From the NCBI RefSeq assembly GCF_014196305.1, contig NZ_JACIDJ010000005.1:124001-188000 (forward strand): a stretch of 64,000 bases of DNA, written 5' to 3'. Below the pieces are notes generated by a model that had not been told where the DNA came from, did no database searches, and saw only the letters and a list, made by a program, of their open reading frames with translations. Of this stretch, positions 30,638 to 39,944 are shown piece by piece (positions within the stretch are counted from its first letter, which is position 1; the number at the start of each line of letters is the position of its first letter). Position numbers and translations under genes: made by a program. The DNA is from Roseococcus suduntuyensis. Lineage in GTDB: Bacteria; Pseudomonadota; Alphaproteobacteria; Acetobacterales; Acetobacteraceae.

Positions 30638-31789
30638 ATGAACGCTTCGCTGCACGAAGCCGCCACGGCCTGGCGGCGGCATCTCCACGCCAACCCCGGC
30701 TTGACGCTCGACGAGGGCGAGGCCGCCGCCTTCGTCGTCGAACAGCTCCGCGCCATAGGTGTCACGGAGATCGAGACGGGCGTGGGCGGGCATGGCGTGG
30801 TCGCCACCCTGCGCCGGGCCGGCGGCAACCGCTCGGTCGGGCTGCGCGCCGACATGGACGCCCTGCCCATCCAGGAACTCGACGAGACACTGCCCTGGCG
30901 CAGCCGCAAGCCCGGCGTGATGCACGCCTGCGGGCATGATGGCCACACCGCCTCGCTGCTGGCCACAGCGGCCCTGCTGCACCAGGACACGGGCTGGAGC
31001 GGCACCATCCGCCTCGTCTTCCAGCCGGCCGAGGAAGGGGGCGGGGGCGCGCGCTCCATGATCCAGGACGGGCTGTTCCAGCGCTTCCCGATGGAACGCA
31101 TCTTCGGCTGGCACAATTGGCCGGGGCTGGAGGCGGGCACCGTCGCCATCCATCCCGGCCCCGTCATGGCGGCCGGTGCGCGCTTCGAGCTGGTCTTCGA
31201 CGGCCATGCCGGCCACGCCGCCCTGCCGCACATGACGCGCGACCCGGTGCTGGGCATGGGCCACGCCATCGTGGCTCTGCAATCCATCGTCTCGCGCGCG
31301 GTGGACCCGGTGAAGTCGGGCGTGGTGAGCATCACCGTGGCCGAGGGCGGCACCGCCACCAACCAGGTGCCCGCCCGCGCCCTGATCCGCGGCACCGCCC
31401 GCTGGCTGGACGAGGCGGTGGGCGACCTGATCGAGGCCCGCATGCGCGAGATCGGCCAGGGCATCGCCGCCACCTATGGCCTGTCCTGCGAGGTGATGTT
31501 CCGCCGCGGCGTGCCCGTCACCATCAACCACCCGGCCGAGGCCGAGACGGCCGCGGCCGCCGCCGCCAGCGTCACCGCCATTCGCCGCGATATGGCGCCC
31601 GCCATGACCGGCGAGGATTTCGCCTGGTTCCTGAAGGAGGTGCCCGGCGCCTTCGTCTGGATCGGCAATGGCCCGGCCGACAATGGCCGCGAGCTGCACC
31701 ACCCCGCCTATGACTTCAACGACGCCATCATCCCCACCGTCGCCAACTACTTGGCGACCGTGGCGAAGCGCGCGCTCACGGAGGGCTGA
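30638..31789 (+). CDS. M20-family amidohydrolase (hippurate/IAA-amino acid hydrolase type)
   Basis: 383 residues. Metal-dependent amidase of the M20D group. Metal and active-site segments are GLRADMDALPIQE, MHACGHDGHTASLLA, QPAEEGGGGARSMIQDG and TGEDFAWF near the end. Such enzymes deacylate N-acyl amino acids such as hippurate, indoleacetyl or acetyl conjugates; the substrate here is unknown. The ATG at 30638 gives MNASLHEAATAWRRHLHANP, the standard family start. It is the first gene of a three-gene operon (5- and 4-base gaps). Confidence 0.9.
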   Translation: MNASLHEAATAWRRHLHANPGLTLDEGEAAAFVVEQLRAIGVTEIETGVGGHGVVATLRRAGGNRSVGLRADMDALPIQELDETLPWRSRKPGVMHACGHDGHTASLLATAALLHQDTGWSGTIRLVFQPAEEGGGGARSMIQDGLFQRFPMERIFGWHNWPGLEAGTVAIHPGPVMAAGARFELVFDGHAGHAALPHMTRDPVLGMGHAIVALQSIVSRAVDPVKSGVVSITVAEGGTATNQVPARALIRGTARWLDEAVGDLIEARMREIGQGIAATYGLSCEVMFRRGVPVTINHPAEAETAAAAAASVTAIRRDMAPAMTGEDFAWFLKEVPGAFVWIGNGPADNGRELHHPAYDFNDAIIPTVANYLATVAKRALTEG

Positions 31790-31794
31790 CGCCC

Positions 31795-32394
31795 ATGCCC
31801 GGCATCCATCGCCTGCGGAATTTCGTCCAGTCCATGACCCGGCTGGCGGACCGCTCTCCCTCCGAGGCCGAGTGGCTTGAGGAGGGCGGCGCCCTGCTCA
31901 AATCCCTGATCGCCCATGACGACTGGCTGCCGGAGGATTTGGCCAAGCCCGGCCCCACCTACCGCCAGTACCTGCTGCATTGCGATCCGCTCGAGCGCTT
32001 CTCGGTGGTCAGCTTCGTGTGGGGCATCGGCCAGCGCACGCCCGTTCACAACCACAAGGTCTGGGGGCTGGTCGGCATGCTGTGGGGGGCCGAGGTCAGC
32101 ACCACCATGCATCCGGTGCCGGGGCAGCCCATGCGCGCGGGGCAGGTGGACCACCTTTCCCCCGGCGAAGTGGTTGGCGTTGGCAGCGGGGAGGATGACG
32201 CGCACTGGGTCACGAACGCGCTGACCGACAGCGCCTCGATCTCCATCCATGTCTATGGCGGCAACATCGGCGCCATCTCCCGCCACACCTTCGACCCCGA
32301 GACCAGTGAGGCCAAGCCCTTCATCTCGGGCTACACCAACACGGTGGTGCCGAACCTGTGGGACCGTTCGGCCGAGCCGGCCGTGATGAGCTGA
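31795..32394 (+). CDS. Cysteine-dioxygenase-like (thiol dioxygenase) cupin
   Basis: 199 residues of the CDO type I fold. The iron ligands are His85 and His87 (PVHNHKVWG) and His137 (DDAHWVTN), with a Tyr154 (IHVYGGNIG) at the position of the active-site tyrosine. Bacterial members oxidise 3-mercaptopropionate or cysteine to the sulfinate with O2. The operon partners (amidohydrolase, flavin oxidase) suggest breakdown of an N-acyl or sulfur-containing amino acid derivative, which is inference. Confidence 0.85.
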   Translation: MPGIHRLRNFVQSMTRLADRSPSEAEWLEEGGALLKSLIAHDDWLPEDLAKPGPTYRQYLLHCDPLERFSVVSFVWGIGQRTPVHNHKVWGLVGMLWGAEVSTTMHPVPGQPMRAGQVDHLSPGEVVGVGSGEDDAHWVTNALTDSASISIHVYGGNIGAISRHTFDPETSEAKPFISGYTNTVVPNLWDRSAEPAVMS

Positions 32395-32398
32395 CACC

Positions 32399-33832
32399 AT
32401 GCCCGACGACCTGCACGCCCTGTCCCCGCTCGACGCGCTGCGCGCCATCCTGGGCCCTGCCGGGCTGCTGACGGCGCCCGAGGACCTCGCACCTTACCTC
32501 TCCGACTGGCGCGGCCTCTACACCGGCGAGGCCATGGCCCTGCTGCGCCCGGCCAGCACGGAGGAGGTCTCGGCCTGTGTCGCGCTCTGCGCCAAGCATG
32601 GCATCGCCATCATTCCGCAGGGGGGCAACACCTCCATGGTGGGCGGCGCCACCCCGGAATCCCGGCCCGGCCAGGTGATCCTGAGTCTCGCCCGGATGAA
32701 CCGGGTGCGCGAAGTGGACGCGCTCGACATGACCATGACGGTCGAGGCCGGCCTCGTCCTGACCCGCGCGCAGGAGGTGGCGGCGGAGCATGGCTGCCTT
32801 TTCCCACTCAGCCTGGGTGCCGAGGGCTCGGCCATGATCGGCGGGCTGCTCTCCACCAATGCCGGCGGCAACACCACGGTGCGCTATGGCAATGCGCGGG
32901 AGTTGATGCTGGGGCTGGAGGTGGTGCTGCCCGATGGGGGCATCATCCACGGCCTGCGGCGCCTCAGGAAGGACAACACCGGCTACGCGCTGCGCCACCT
33001 CTTCGTGGGCGCGGAGGGCACGCTGGGCATCATCACGGCGGCCGTGCTGCGGCTGTTCCCGGCGCCGCGCGAGACCGTCACCGCCCTCTGCGCCGTGCCG
33101 AGCGAGGATGCGGCCCTGTCCCTGTTCCGCCGCTTCCGCGCGGCCGATGAGGGCGCGGTGCGGGCCTTCGAATACATGTCCGGCACGGGCATGGGGATGG
33201 TGTTCGCCACCATCGAGGGCACCGCGCTGCCGCTCTCCAACCCCGTGAACCACTATGTGCTGGTGGACCTGACCGCGAGTCGGGAAGGGGCGGGCCTGCG
33301 CACCCTGGCCGAGACGGTGCTGGAGGCGGCGCTCATCGAGGGCGAGATCGAGGACGCCATCCTCGCCGAATCCGAGGCCCAGCGGGCTTCCCTCTGGCGC
33401 CTGCGCGAGGAACACCCGGAAGCCCAGAAGCGCACCGGCGCGAATGTGAAGAATGATGTCTCCGTGCCCGTCTCGCATGTGCCGGAGATGATCCGCCGCT
33501 GTTCCGAGGCGCTGCGGGAGATGATCCCGGGCAGCCGCCCTGTCCCCTTCGGCCATCTGGGCGATGGCAACATCCACATGAACCTCGTCCAGCCCGAGGG
33601 CATGGAGCCTTCCGCCTTCCTGGCCCGCTCGCACGACATCATGGACTGCGTGAACGCCATCGTGCGCGACCTGGGCGGCAGTTTCAGCGCCGAGCACGGG
33701 GTGGGCCGCCTCAAGACCGACATGATGGAGGAATGGCGCGGCGGCGCCGAACTCGCCGCCATGCGCGCCATCAAGGCGGCGCTGGACCCGCGGGGCATCA
33801 TGAATCCGGGGAAGGTCCTTCCCGGCGGATGA
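32399..33832 (+). CDS. FAD-linked oxidase (GlcD / D-2-hydroxyacid dehydrogenase type)
   Basis: 477 residues of the VAO flavin fold. The N-terminal FAD domain has IIPQGGNTSMVGGATPE and MIGGLLSTNAGGNTTVRYGNARE. The C-terminal FAD_oxidase_C domain has PFGHLGDGNIHMNLVQPEG and SAEHGVGRLKTDMM, carrying the metal-binding His residues. Relatives oxidise D-lactate, D-2-hydroxyglutarate or glycolate. It begins 4 bases after the dioxygenase-like gene; lptF follows 33 bases later and probably has its own expression. Confidence 0.9.
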   Translation: MPDDLHALSPLDALRAILGPAGLLTAPEDLAPYLSDWRGLYTGEAMALLRPASTEEVSACVALCAKHGIAIIPQGGNTSMVGGATPESRPGQVILSLARMNRVREVDALDMTMTVEAGLVLTRAQEVAAEHGCLFPLSLGAEGSAMIGGLLSTNAGGNTTVRYGNARELMLGLEVVLPDGGIIHGLRRLRKDNTGYALRHLFVGAEGTLGIITAAVLRLFPAPRETVTALCAVPSEDAALSLFRRFRAADEGAVRAFEYMSGTGMGMVFATIEGTALPLSNPVNHYVLVDLTASREGAGLRTLAETVLEAALIEGEIEDAILAESEAQRASLWRLREEHPEAQKRTGANVKNDVSVPVSHVPEMIRRCSEALREMIPGSRPVPFGHLGDGNIHMNLVQPEGMEPSAFLARSHDIMDCVNAIVRDLGGSFSAEHGVGRLKTDMMEEWRGGAELAAMRAIKAALDPRGIMNPGKVLPGG

Positions 33833-33865
33833 CCGCGGCGCCTTCCGCTGGTAGACCATCCGGGC

Positions 33866-34996
33866 ATGAGGCGCATTGACCGCTACATCGTCCGCCAGCT
33901 GGCGCTGACCCTGTTCGCCGTGACCGTGGGCCTCGCCGCGCTGGTGTGGCTCACGCAGTCATTGCGGTTCATCGAGCTGGTGCTGGACCGCGGCCTGTCC
34001 TTCTGGGTCTTCCTGGAACTGACGGGCCTGCTGCTGCCGGGCTTCTTCGGGCTGATCCTGCCCATCACGACCTTCGTGGTGGTGCTGTTCACCTATGTGC
34101 GCCTGGCGGGTGACCGCGAGCTGGTGGTGATGCGCGCCGCCGGTCTGTCCAACTGGCAGCTCTCCCGTCCCGCCATGGCGGTGGCCACGGGGGCCATGCT
34201 GCTGTGCTATCTGCTGAACCTCTGGCTCACGCCGCTGGCGCAGCAGGCCTTCCGGGAATGGCAGTTCGAGATCCGCAACCAGATGGCCGGTCTGCTGCTG
34301 CAGGATGGCGTGTTCAGTCAGCTGGGCGGCGACCTGATGGTCTATGCCCGCGCCCGAGACGGGGCCAACAACCTCTACGGCATCCTGGTGCATGACACGC
34401 GCGAGCAGGGGGTGCCTGTCACCATCATCGCGGAGACGGGTCGGCTGACCTCTACCCCCCAGGGGCCGCGCGTCACCCTCATCAATGGGCAGCGGCAGCA
34501 GGTGGAGCAGGTGCGGGGCGCCGATGGCGTCACCCGCCCGCGCCTGACGACCCTTTCCTTCGCGGAGAACAGCCTCGACCTCGCCCGCACCAGCCGGGTG
34601 GAGGGTGACCGCTTCCGCAACGCCCATGAACGCAGCCTGATGGAGCTGCTGGACCCCGATGACGACGTCTCCGAGCGTGACCGCCGCCGCTACCGGGCGG
34701 AGGCGCACCAGCGCCTGGCCAATCCGCTGACGGCCATCGGCCTCGCGCTGCTGGCGCTGGCCGTGGCGCTGACGGGGGAGTTCCGGCGCTTCGGTGGCGG
34801 GTTCCGGCTCTTTATCGGCTGCGGGGTCATGGTGGCGCTGCTGGCGGTGGGCCTCACGCTGGGCAGCGCGGCCGCGCGGCAGAATTCGCTGCTGCCGCTG
34901 GTTTGGCTGCATGCCATCCTGCCCGGGCTGGTCTCGGCGTGGATCATCGCGGGCATGCCCGGCCTGGGCGGGAGGTTGCGGTCATGGGCGCGCTGA
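33866..34996 (+). CDS. lptF: LPS export ABC transporter permease LptF
   Basis: Inner-membrane subunit of the LptB2FG complex that extracts lipopolysaccharide. 376 residues: MRRIDRYIVRQLALTLFAVTVGLAALVWLTQSL opens the family. Two membrane blocks of three helices flank a periplasmic jellyroll (residues about 110-270, with DGVFSQLGGDLMVYARARD). Typical C-terminal segment RLANPLTAIGLALLALAVAL. lptG follows 13 bases downstream. Confidence 0.94.
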   Translation: MRRIDRYIVRQLALTLFAVTVGLAALVWLTQSLRFIELVLDRGLSFWVFLELTGLLLPGFFGLILPITTFVVVLFTYVRLAGDRELVVMRAAGLSNWQLSRPAMAVATGAMLLCYLLNLWLTPLAQQAFREWQFEIRNQMAGLLLQDGVFSQLGGDLMVYARARDGANNLYGILVHDTREQGVPVTIIAETGRLTSTPQGPRVTLINGQRQQVEQVRGADGVTRPRLTTLSFAENSLDLARTSRVEGDRFRNAHERSLMELLDPDDDVSERDRRRYRAEAHQRLANPLTAIGLALLALAVALTGEFRRFGGGFRLFIGCGVMVALLAVGLTLGSAAARQNSLLPLVWLHAILPGLVSAWIIAGMPGLGGRLRSWAR

Positions 34997-35009
34997 GCGG
35001 GGGCGGGGC

Positions 35010-36134
35010 ATGACGCCGGCCTACACCTTTACCTTCTATATCGCGCGACGCTTCCTCGCCGCGGCGCTGATCCTGCTGGTGGCGCTGACCTTGCTGGTCT
35101 CGTTGTTCGACTTCGTGGAACTGCTGCGCCGGGCGGCCGGGCGGCCCGAGGCCCATTTCGGCATCGTCGCCACCATCGCCGCCCTTCGCATGCCCTTCAT
35201 CGCGATGCAGCTTCTGCCTTTTGCCATCCTGCTGGGGGGCATGCTGGCCTTCTGGCGTCTGGCCCGGGGTTCGGAGCTGATCGTGGCGCGGGCCGCGGGC
35301 ATCTCTGCCTTCGCCTTCCTGGCCGGGCCCACCGCCGTCGCGCTGCTGACCGGCATCACGGCCATCACCGCCATCTCGCCACTCTCCTCGGCCATGCTGG
35401 CGCGGGCGGAGCGGCTGGATGCCTCCTTCCTGAGGGCGGGCGGCGGGGTGACGGCGCTGGCCGGCGGGCGGCTGTGGCTGCGCCAGTCCGATGCGGGGAT
35501 CGAGCCCGGGGGGGTCGCCATCCTGACCGGCCGTCCCGCTCGGCTGCTCGGCACCGACCGAGCCGATTTCGTCATGACCGAGGTGACGGTCTGGCGGCTC
35601 TCCCGCCAGGACCAGCCCTTGCAGCGCCTGGAGGCGCCGAGGGCGCGCCTGATGGGCGGAAACTGGCAGTTGGAGGAGGTCACGCAGTTCCAGATGGGAC
35701 GGCCCCTGCCCAGCCAGCACCCGAGCATCACCCTGCCCACCATCCTGACGCCGGACCGCATCGAGGACAGCGTGGCCTCGCCCGACACGCTTTCCTTCTG
35801 GGCGCTGCCGGGCTTCATCGAGTTGCTGGAACAGTCCGGCTTCTCGGCGCTGCGGCACCGGCTGCAACTCCATTCGCTGCTGAGCACGCCTTTCCTGGCG
35901 GTGGCGATGGCGCTTCTGGCGGCCGGCTTCTCCATGCGGCATTCGCGCCAGGGGGGGGCGGCGGCCGCGATCGCGACCGGCGTCGCGGCGGGCTTCGCCC
36001 TCTATGTCCTCGACCGTGTGACCGGGGAATTCGGCGAGGCGGGATCGCTTCCCGTCTGGCTCGCCGCCTGGGCCCCCACCGCGACCGGCCTTCTGTTGGC
36101 GCTGGCGCTGCTTCTGCACCTGGAGGAAGGCTGA
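35010..36134 (+). CDS. lptG: LPS export ABC transporter permease LptG
   Basis: 374 residues, partner of LptF. MTPAYTFTFYIARRFLAAAL opens the first membrane helix. The coupling region is LAFWRLARGSELIVARAAGIS, then a periplasmic beta domain, then three C-terminal helices (LSTPFLAVAMALLAAGFSMRH). The ATG at 35010 has GGGGGCGGGG upstream. The stop is one base before lptD starts. Confidence 0.94.
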   Translation: MTPAYTFTFYIARRFLAAALILLVALTLLVSLFDFVELLRRAAGRPEAHFGIVATIAALRMPFIAMQLLPFAILLGGMLAFWRLARGSELIVARAAGISAFAFLAGPTAVALLTGITAITAISPLSSAMLARAERLDASFLRAGGGVTALAGGRLWLRQSDAGIEPGGVAILTGRPARLLGTDRADFVMTEVTVWRLSRQDQPLQRLEAPRARLMGGNWQLEEVTQFQMGRPLPSQHPSITLPTILTPDRIEDSVASPDTLSFWALPGFIELLEQSGFSALRHRLQLHSLLSTPFLAVAMALLAAGFSMRHSRQGGAAAAIATGVAAGFALYVLDRVTGEFGEAGSLPVWLAAWAPTATGLLLALALLLHLEEG

Positions 36135-36135
36135 C

Positions 36136-38538
36136 ATGGCACAACCACCGCGGGTGAGCAGCCATCTGCCGCGCTTTGCCTCGCGCCGCGACCGGCGACG
36201 GGCCCAGGGCGCCTGGCGCCAGGCGCTGCGCCGCGCCGGGGGCACGCTGGCGCTCGCGCTCTTCGCCATGCTGGCCACCACGGGCCAGGCGCAGCAAAGC
36301 GCGCCACCGCCCACCGCCTCGCCCCTTGGCACGCCCACCGCCTCCCCCACTGCCTCCGCCACTGGCACGCCGGGCATTCCCGGCCTGCGGGTGGACCAGG
36401 ACGCGCCGGTGGTCTTCACCGCCGACGAGGTGGAGTTCAACCAGCAGACCGGCGTCGTGACCGCCCGCGGCCGCGTCGAGGCCTGGCAGGGCGAGCGTTT
36501 CGTCCGCGCCGACACCTTCATCCACGACCGCAACACGGGCGTGACCATCCTGCGCGGCAATGTCCAGCTTCTGGAGGCCGATGGGCAGGTCTTCTACGCC
36601 GAGGAAGCCGAGCTGGCCGACCAGTTCCGCGACGGCGTGCTGCGCGAAATCCGCGCGCGGCTGGTGCAGAACGCCCGTATGGCCGCCACGGGCGCCCGGC
36701 GCAGCGGCGGGGAGGTCACGGACCTCGCACGCGTGGTCTATTCCGCCTGCAACCTCTGCGAGACGGACCCCACGCGCCCGCCGCTCTGGCAGCTGCGCGC
36801 CCGCGTCGCCACGCAGGACCGCCGGAGCGAGCGCATCTCCTACCGCGACGCGGTGGTCGAGGTGGGGGGCGTGCCGGTGCTCTACACGCCCTTCTTCTCG
36901 CATCCGGACCCGCAGACGCCCCGTTCCTCCGGGTTCCTGTTCCCCTCCTTCGGCTACACCCGCTTCCTCGGCGCCTTCGCGGCCCTGCCGTATTTCTGGG
37001 CGATTGACGGGCAGCAGGACCTCACGGCCACCCTGACGCAGGGCAGCGAGGTGCTGCCCAACCTCGACCTGCTGTATCGCCGCCGCTTCAACAATGGCGA
37101 GGTGAACCTTCAGGGCTCCATCGGCTATCTGCGGCGCGACACGCTGCGGCGCCTCAGCGAGTTCGGCCAGACGCAGGATGAGCAGGTGGCGGGCCATGTC
37201 GCGGCCCGGGGCCGGTTCCATGTGACCGAGAACTGGCGCGTGGGCTTCGACATCAACCGCGCCAGCAGCGAGGGCTATCTGCGCACCTACCGCCTCGGCG
37301 TGCAGCGGGTGCTGGTCAGCCAGGTCTATGCCGAGGGCTTCTGGCGCACCGAGCATTATGCGCGCATCGACGCCCGCGCCTACCAGGGACTGCGGACGCT
37401 CGAGGATACGCGCCTGCTGCCGGTGGTGGCGCCCAACGCCTTCTATGAATACGCCCCGCGCCAGACGGTGCTGGGCGGGCACCTCACGCTCGACATGGGC
37501 GCGCTTTCGCTCACGCGGCCGGTGGGCAGCGCCACCCAGCGCCTGGCCAGCCGCCTGGCCTGGGAACGGCCGATGCTCGGGCCCCAGGGCGATATCTGGA
37601 CCATCCGCGCCCAGACCGACCTGCGCGCCTATCATGCCGATGGCCAGCAGAACGCGCCGGGGCTGCTGCCCGACGCCAATGGCACGCGCGGCGACGCCAA
37701 TCTCCGCCTGGCCCTCGACTGGCGGATGCCGCTGGTGCGGCCCGTGGGCATCTGGGGCCAGCAATTGCTGGAGCCGCGGGTCCAGGTCGTCACCGGCCCC
37801 GCCACCGGCCGCCAGACGCGCTTTCCCAATGAGGACAGCGTGGATTTCGAGTTCACCGACGCGAACCTCTTCCAGCTCAACCGCTTCACCGGGCGGGACC
37901 GGCAGGAGGGAGGCACGCGCGTGGACGCGGCGCTGCGCGCCTCCTGGCTCTTCCCCAATGGCGGCCGGGTTGAGGGCCTCGCCGGCCGTTCCTTCCGCTT
38001 CCACGACAGCAACATCTTCCCCGCCAATTCGGGGCTGGAGCGCCGCGAATCCGATTGGGTGGGCCGCGCCGCCTTCGCGCCCGTGCCCTGGTTCGAGGTG
38101 ATGGGCCGCACGCGGCTCGATGGCCGCAGCGGCCGCAATCGGGCCAGCGACGCGGTGCTGGCCACGTCGCTCGGCCGCATCGGGGTGCTGGACAATGTGG
38201 TCCTGACGACCAGCTACTTCGACCAGCCGCCCCAGGCCTTCTTCGCGAACGACCCCGGGCGGCGCGAGGTGGGCTTTGGGCTCGGCGCGGAATACCGCAC
38301 CCGGGCGGGCGGCGTCTGGCGCGCCAACGGGTCCATGCAGCTTGACCTGCGGACCGAGCGCCCTGCCTGGCTGCTGGGCACCGCGGGCTATGAGGATGAG
38401 TGCTGCATCATCCAGGCGCAATTCCAGCGCCGCCTGGGCTTCAACCCGATCACCAACGACCCGTATCGCGGCAACACCACGCTGTTGTTCCGCATCGCCT
38501 TCAAGACCGTGGGTGACTTCAGCCTGCGCGCGCTGTGA
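36136..38538 (+). CDS. lptD: LPS-assembly outer-membrane protein LptD
   Basis: 800 residues. An N-terminal membrane/signal segment (about 35-52) precedes a periplasmic OstA/LptA-like jellyroll (VVFTADEVEFNQQTGVVTARGRVEAW...). A large outer-membrane barrel follows. Two cysteines (SACNLCETDP, about residue 205) and a C-terminal CC pair (EDECCIIQ) match the four that form the interdomain disulfides in E. coli LptD. TGGAGGAAGG lies before the ATG, one base after lptG. It places LPS in the outer leaflet, so the cell has an LPS-type envelope. Confidence 0.95.
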   Translation: MAQPPRVSSHLPRFASRRDRRRAQGAWRQALRRAGGTLALALFAMLATTGQAQQSAPPPTASPLGTPTASPTASATGTPGIPGLRVDQDAPVVFTADEVEFNQQTGVVTARGRVEAWQGERFVRADTFIHDRNTGVTILRGNVQLLEADGQVFYAEEAELADQFRDGVLREIRARLVQNARMAATGARRSGGEVTDLARVVYSACNLCETDPTRPPLWQLRARVATQDRRSERISYRDAVVEVGGVPVLYTPFFSHPDPQTPRSSGFLFPSFGYTRFLGAFAALPYFWAIDGQQDLTATLTQGSEVLPNLDLLYRRRFNNGEVNLQGSIGYLRRDTLRRLSEFGQTQDEQVAGHVAARGRFHVTENWRVGFDINRASSEGYLRTYRLGVQRVLVSQVYAEGFWRTEHYARIDARAYQGLRTLEDTRLLPVVAPNAFYEYAPRQTVLGGHLTLDMGALSLTRPVGSATQRLASRLAWERPMLGPQGDIWTIRAQTDLRAYHADGQQNAPGLLPDANGTRGDANLRLALDWRMPLVRPVGIWGQQLLEPRVQVVTGPATGRQTRFPNEDSVDFEFTDANLFQLNRFTGRDRQEGGTRVDAALRASWLFPNGGRVEGLAGRSFRFHDSNIFPANSGLERRESDWVGRAAFAPVPWFEVMGRTRLDGRSGRNRASDAVLATSLGRIGVLDNVVLTTSYFDQPPQAFFANDPGRREVGFGLGAEYRTRAGGVWRANGSMQLDLRTERPAWLLGTAGYEDECCIIQAQFQRRLGFNPITNDPYRGNTTLLFRIAFKTVGDFSLRAL

Positions 38539-38579
38539 CCGGGGCGGGCGGTGCTTTCCACCGGGGGCGAAACCGCTCT

Positions 38580-39944
38580 ATGACGGCAGCCGACATGCGC
38601 CGCACACCGACACCCCGCCCCAACTTCCTCCGCTGGGGCCCCGCCCGGATGGCCGCCCTCGGCCTGGGTGCCGCCCTCGCCCTGGGGGTGGTGGCCAGCC
38701 CCACCGCCGCCCAGCGCGCGCCCGCCGCCCAGGCGGCGCCCGGCAACATGAACCGCATCCTGGCCGTGGTGAACGGCGATGTGGTGACGCAGATGGAGGT
38801 CGCCTCCCGCGCGCGCCTCTTCGCGCTCAACATCGGCATGGCCGGCGGGCAGGAGGCCATCACCCGGCTGGAGCCGCAGATGCTCCGCCTGCTGATCGAT
38901 GAGCGCCTGCGGATGCAGGAGGTGCAGCGCCGCGGCATCCCGGTGAGCGACCAGGACATCCTGGAATCCATCACCGACATCGAGCGCCGCAACAACCTGC
39001 CGGCGGGAGCGCTGGTGGCGCAGTTGCAGCGCATGGGCGTGCAGCCGCGCGTTCTCTACGACCAGATCCGCGTGCAGATCGGCTGGGGGCGCCTGCTGCG
39101 CCAGGGGCTGGGCGACCAGGCCCAGGTCTCCGACGCCGAGGTGGCGGAGCTCATCGCCGCCCGCCGCGCCCGCACGGGCGTGCCCGAATTCCTGGTCGCC
39201 GAGATCTTCATCCCGGTCGAGAACCCGGATGTGGAGGCCGAGACCCAGCGCTTCGTGCAGGAGATCATCAACCAGCTCCGCCGCGGCTCGCCCTTCCCGG
39301 TGGTCGCCACGCAGTTCAGCCAGGCGCAGTCGGCGCTGCAGGGCGGTGACCTGGGCTGGGTGGTGCCCGAGCGGCTGGACCCGGAGGTGGCTGAGATCGT
39401 CACCCAGATGCCGCCCGGCGCCATCAGCAACCCGGTGCGCGTGGCCGGCGGCTTCCAGATCGTGACGCTGCGCGCCCGGCGCGAGGCGGGGCAGGCGGCC
39501 CAGGTCTCCACCATGGTGTCGCTGCGGCAGATCTTCCTGCCCTTCGCCGAGCGGCTGGACCCGAACAACCCCACCGACCAGCAGCGGGCCACCCTCGACC
39601 GTGCGCAGCGCCTCCAGGGTGCCACGCGCGGCTGCGCGGCGGCCGAGGCGCTGCCCCGCACCAGCGACCGTCCGCTGGACCCGGGCGCCATTCGCCTCGA
39701 AGGCGTGAACCCGCCCCCGCTGCGCCAGGTGCTGGCCTCCCTGCCCATCGGCCGTTTCAGCGAGCCCCTGATCGCCCCCGATGGCATCCTGCTGCTGATG
39801 GTCTGCGGCCGCGAGCGCCAGGAGGAGGAGCAGTTCACCCCCGAGATCGCGCGCCAGACCATCCTGCGCGACCGCGTGGAACTGGTCGCGCGGCAATTGC
39901 AGCGGGAACTGCGCCGCCGCGCCATCATTGACCAGCGCGTCTGA
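38580..39944 (+). CDS. surA: Periplasmic chaperone/peptidyl-prolyl isomerase SurA
   Basis: 454 residues. Signal peptide (RMAALGLGAALALGVVASPTAAQ). The SurA N-terminal domain has ILAVVNGDVVTQMEVASRA. A parvulin domain follows (VAEIFIPVENPDVEAE...ALQGGDLGWVVPERL...AGGFQIVTLRARR), then a second, more degenerate isomerase repeat. It folds outer-membrane proteins such as LptD. An ATG at 38595 is an alternative start. In most relatives pdxA lies between surA and rsmA; here the two overlap. Confidence 0.92.
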   Translation: MTAADMRRTPTPRPNFLRWGPARMAALGLGAALALGVVASPTAAQRAPAAQAAPGNMNRILAVVNGDVVTQMEVASRARLFALNIGMAGGQEAITRLEPQMLRLLIDERLRMQEVQRRGIPVSDQDILESITDIERRNNLPAGALVAQLQRMGVQPRVLYDQIRVQIGWGRLLRQGLGDQAQVSDAEVAELIAARRARTGVPEFLVAEIFIPVENPDVEAETQRFVQEIINQLRRGSPFPVVATQFSQAQSALQGGDLGWVVPERLDPEVAEIVTQMPPGAISNPVRVAGGFQIVTLRARREAGQAAQVSTMVSLRQIFLPFAERLDPNNPTDQQRATLDRAQRLQGATRGCAAAEALPRTSDRPLDPGAIRLEGVNPPPLRQVLASLPIGRFSEPLIAPDGILLLMVCGRERQEEEQFTPEIARQTILRDRVELVARQLQRELRRRAIIDQRV

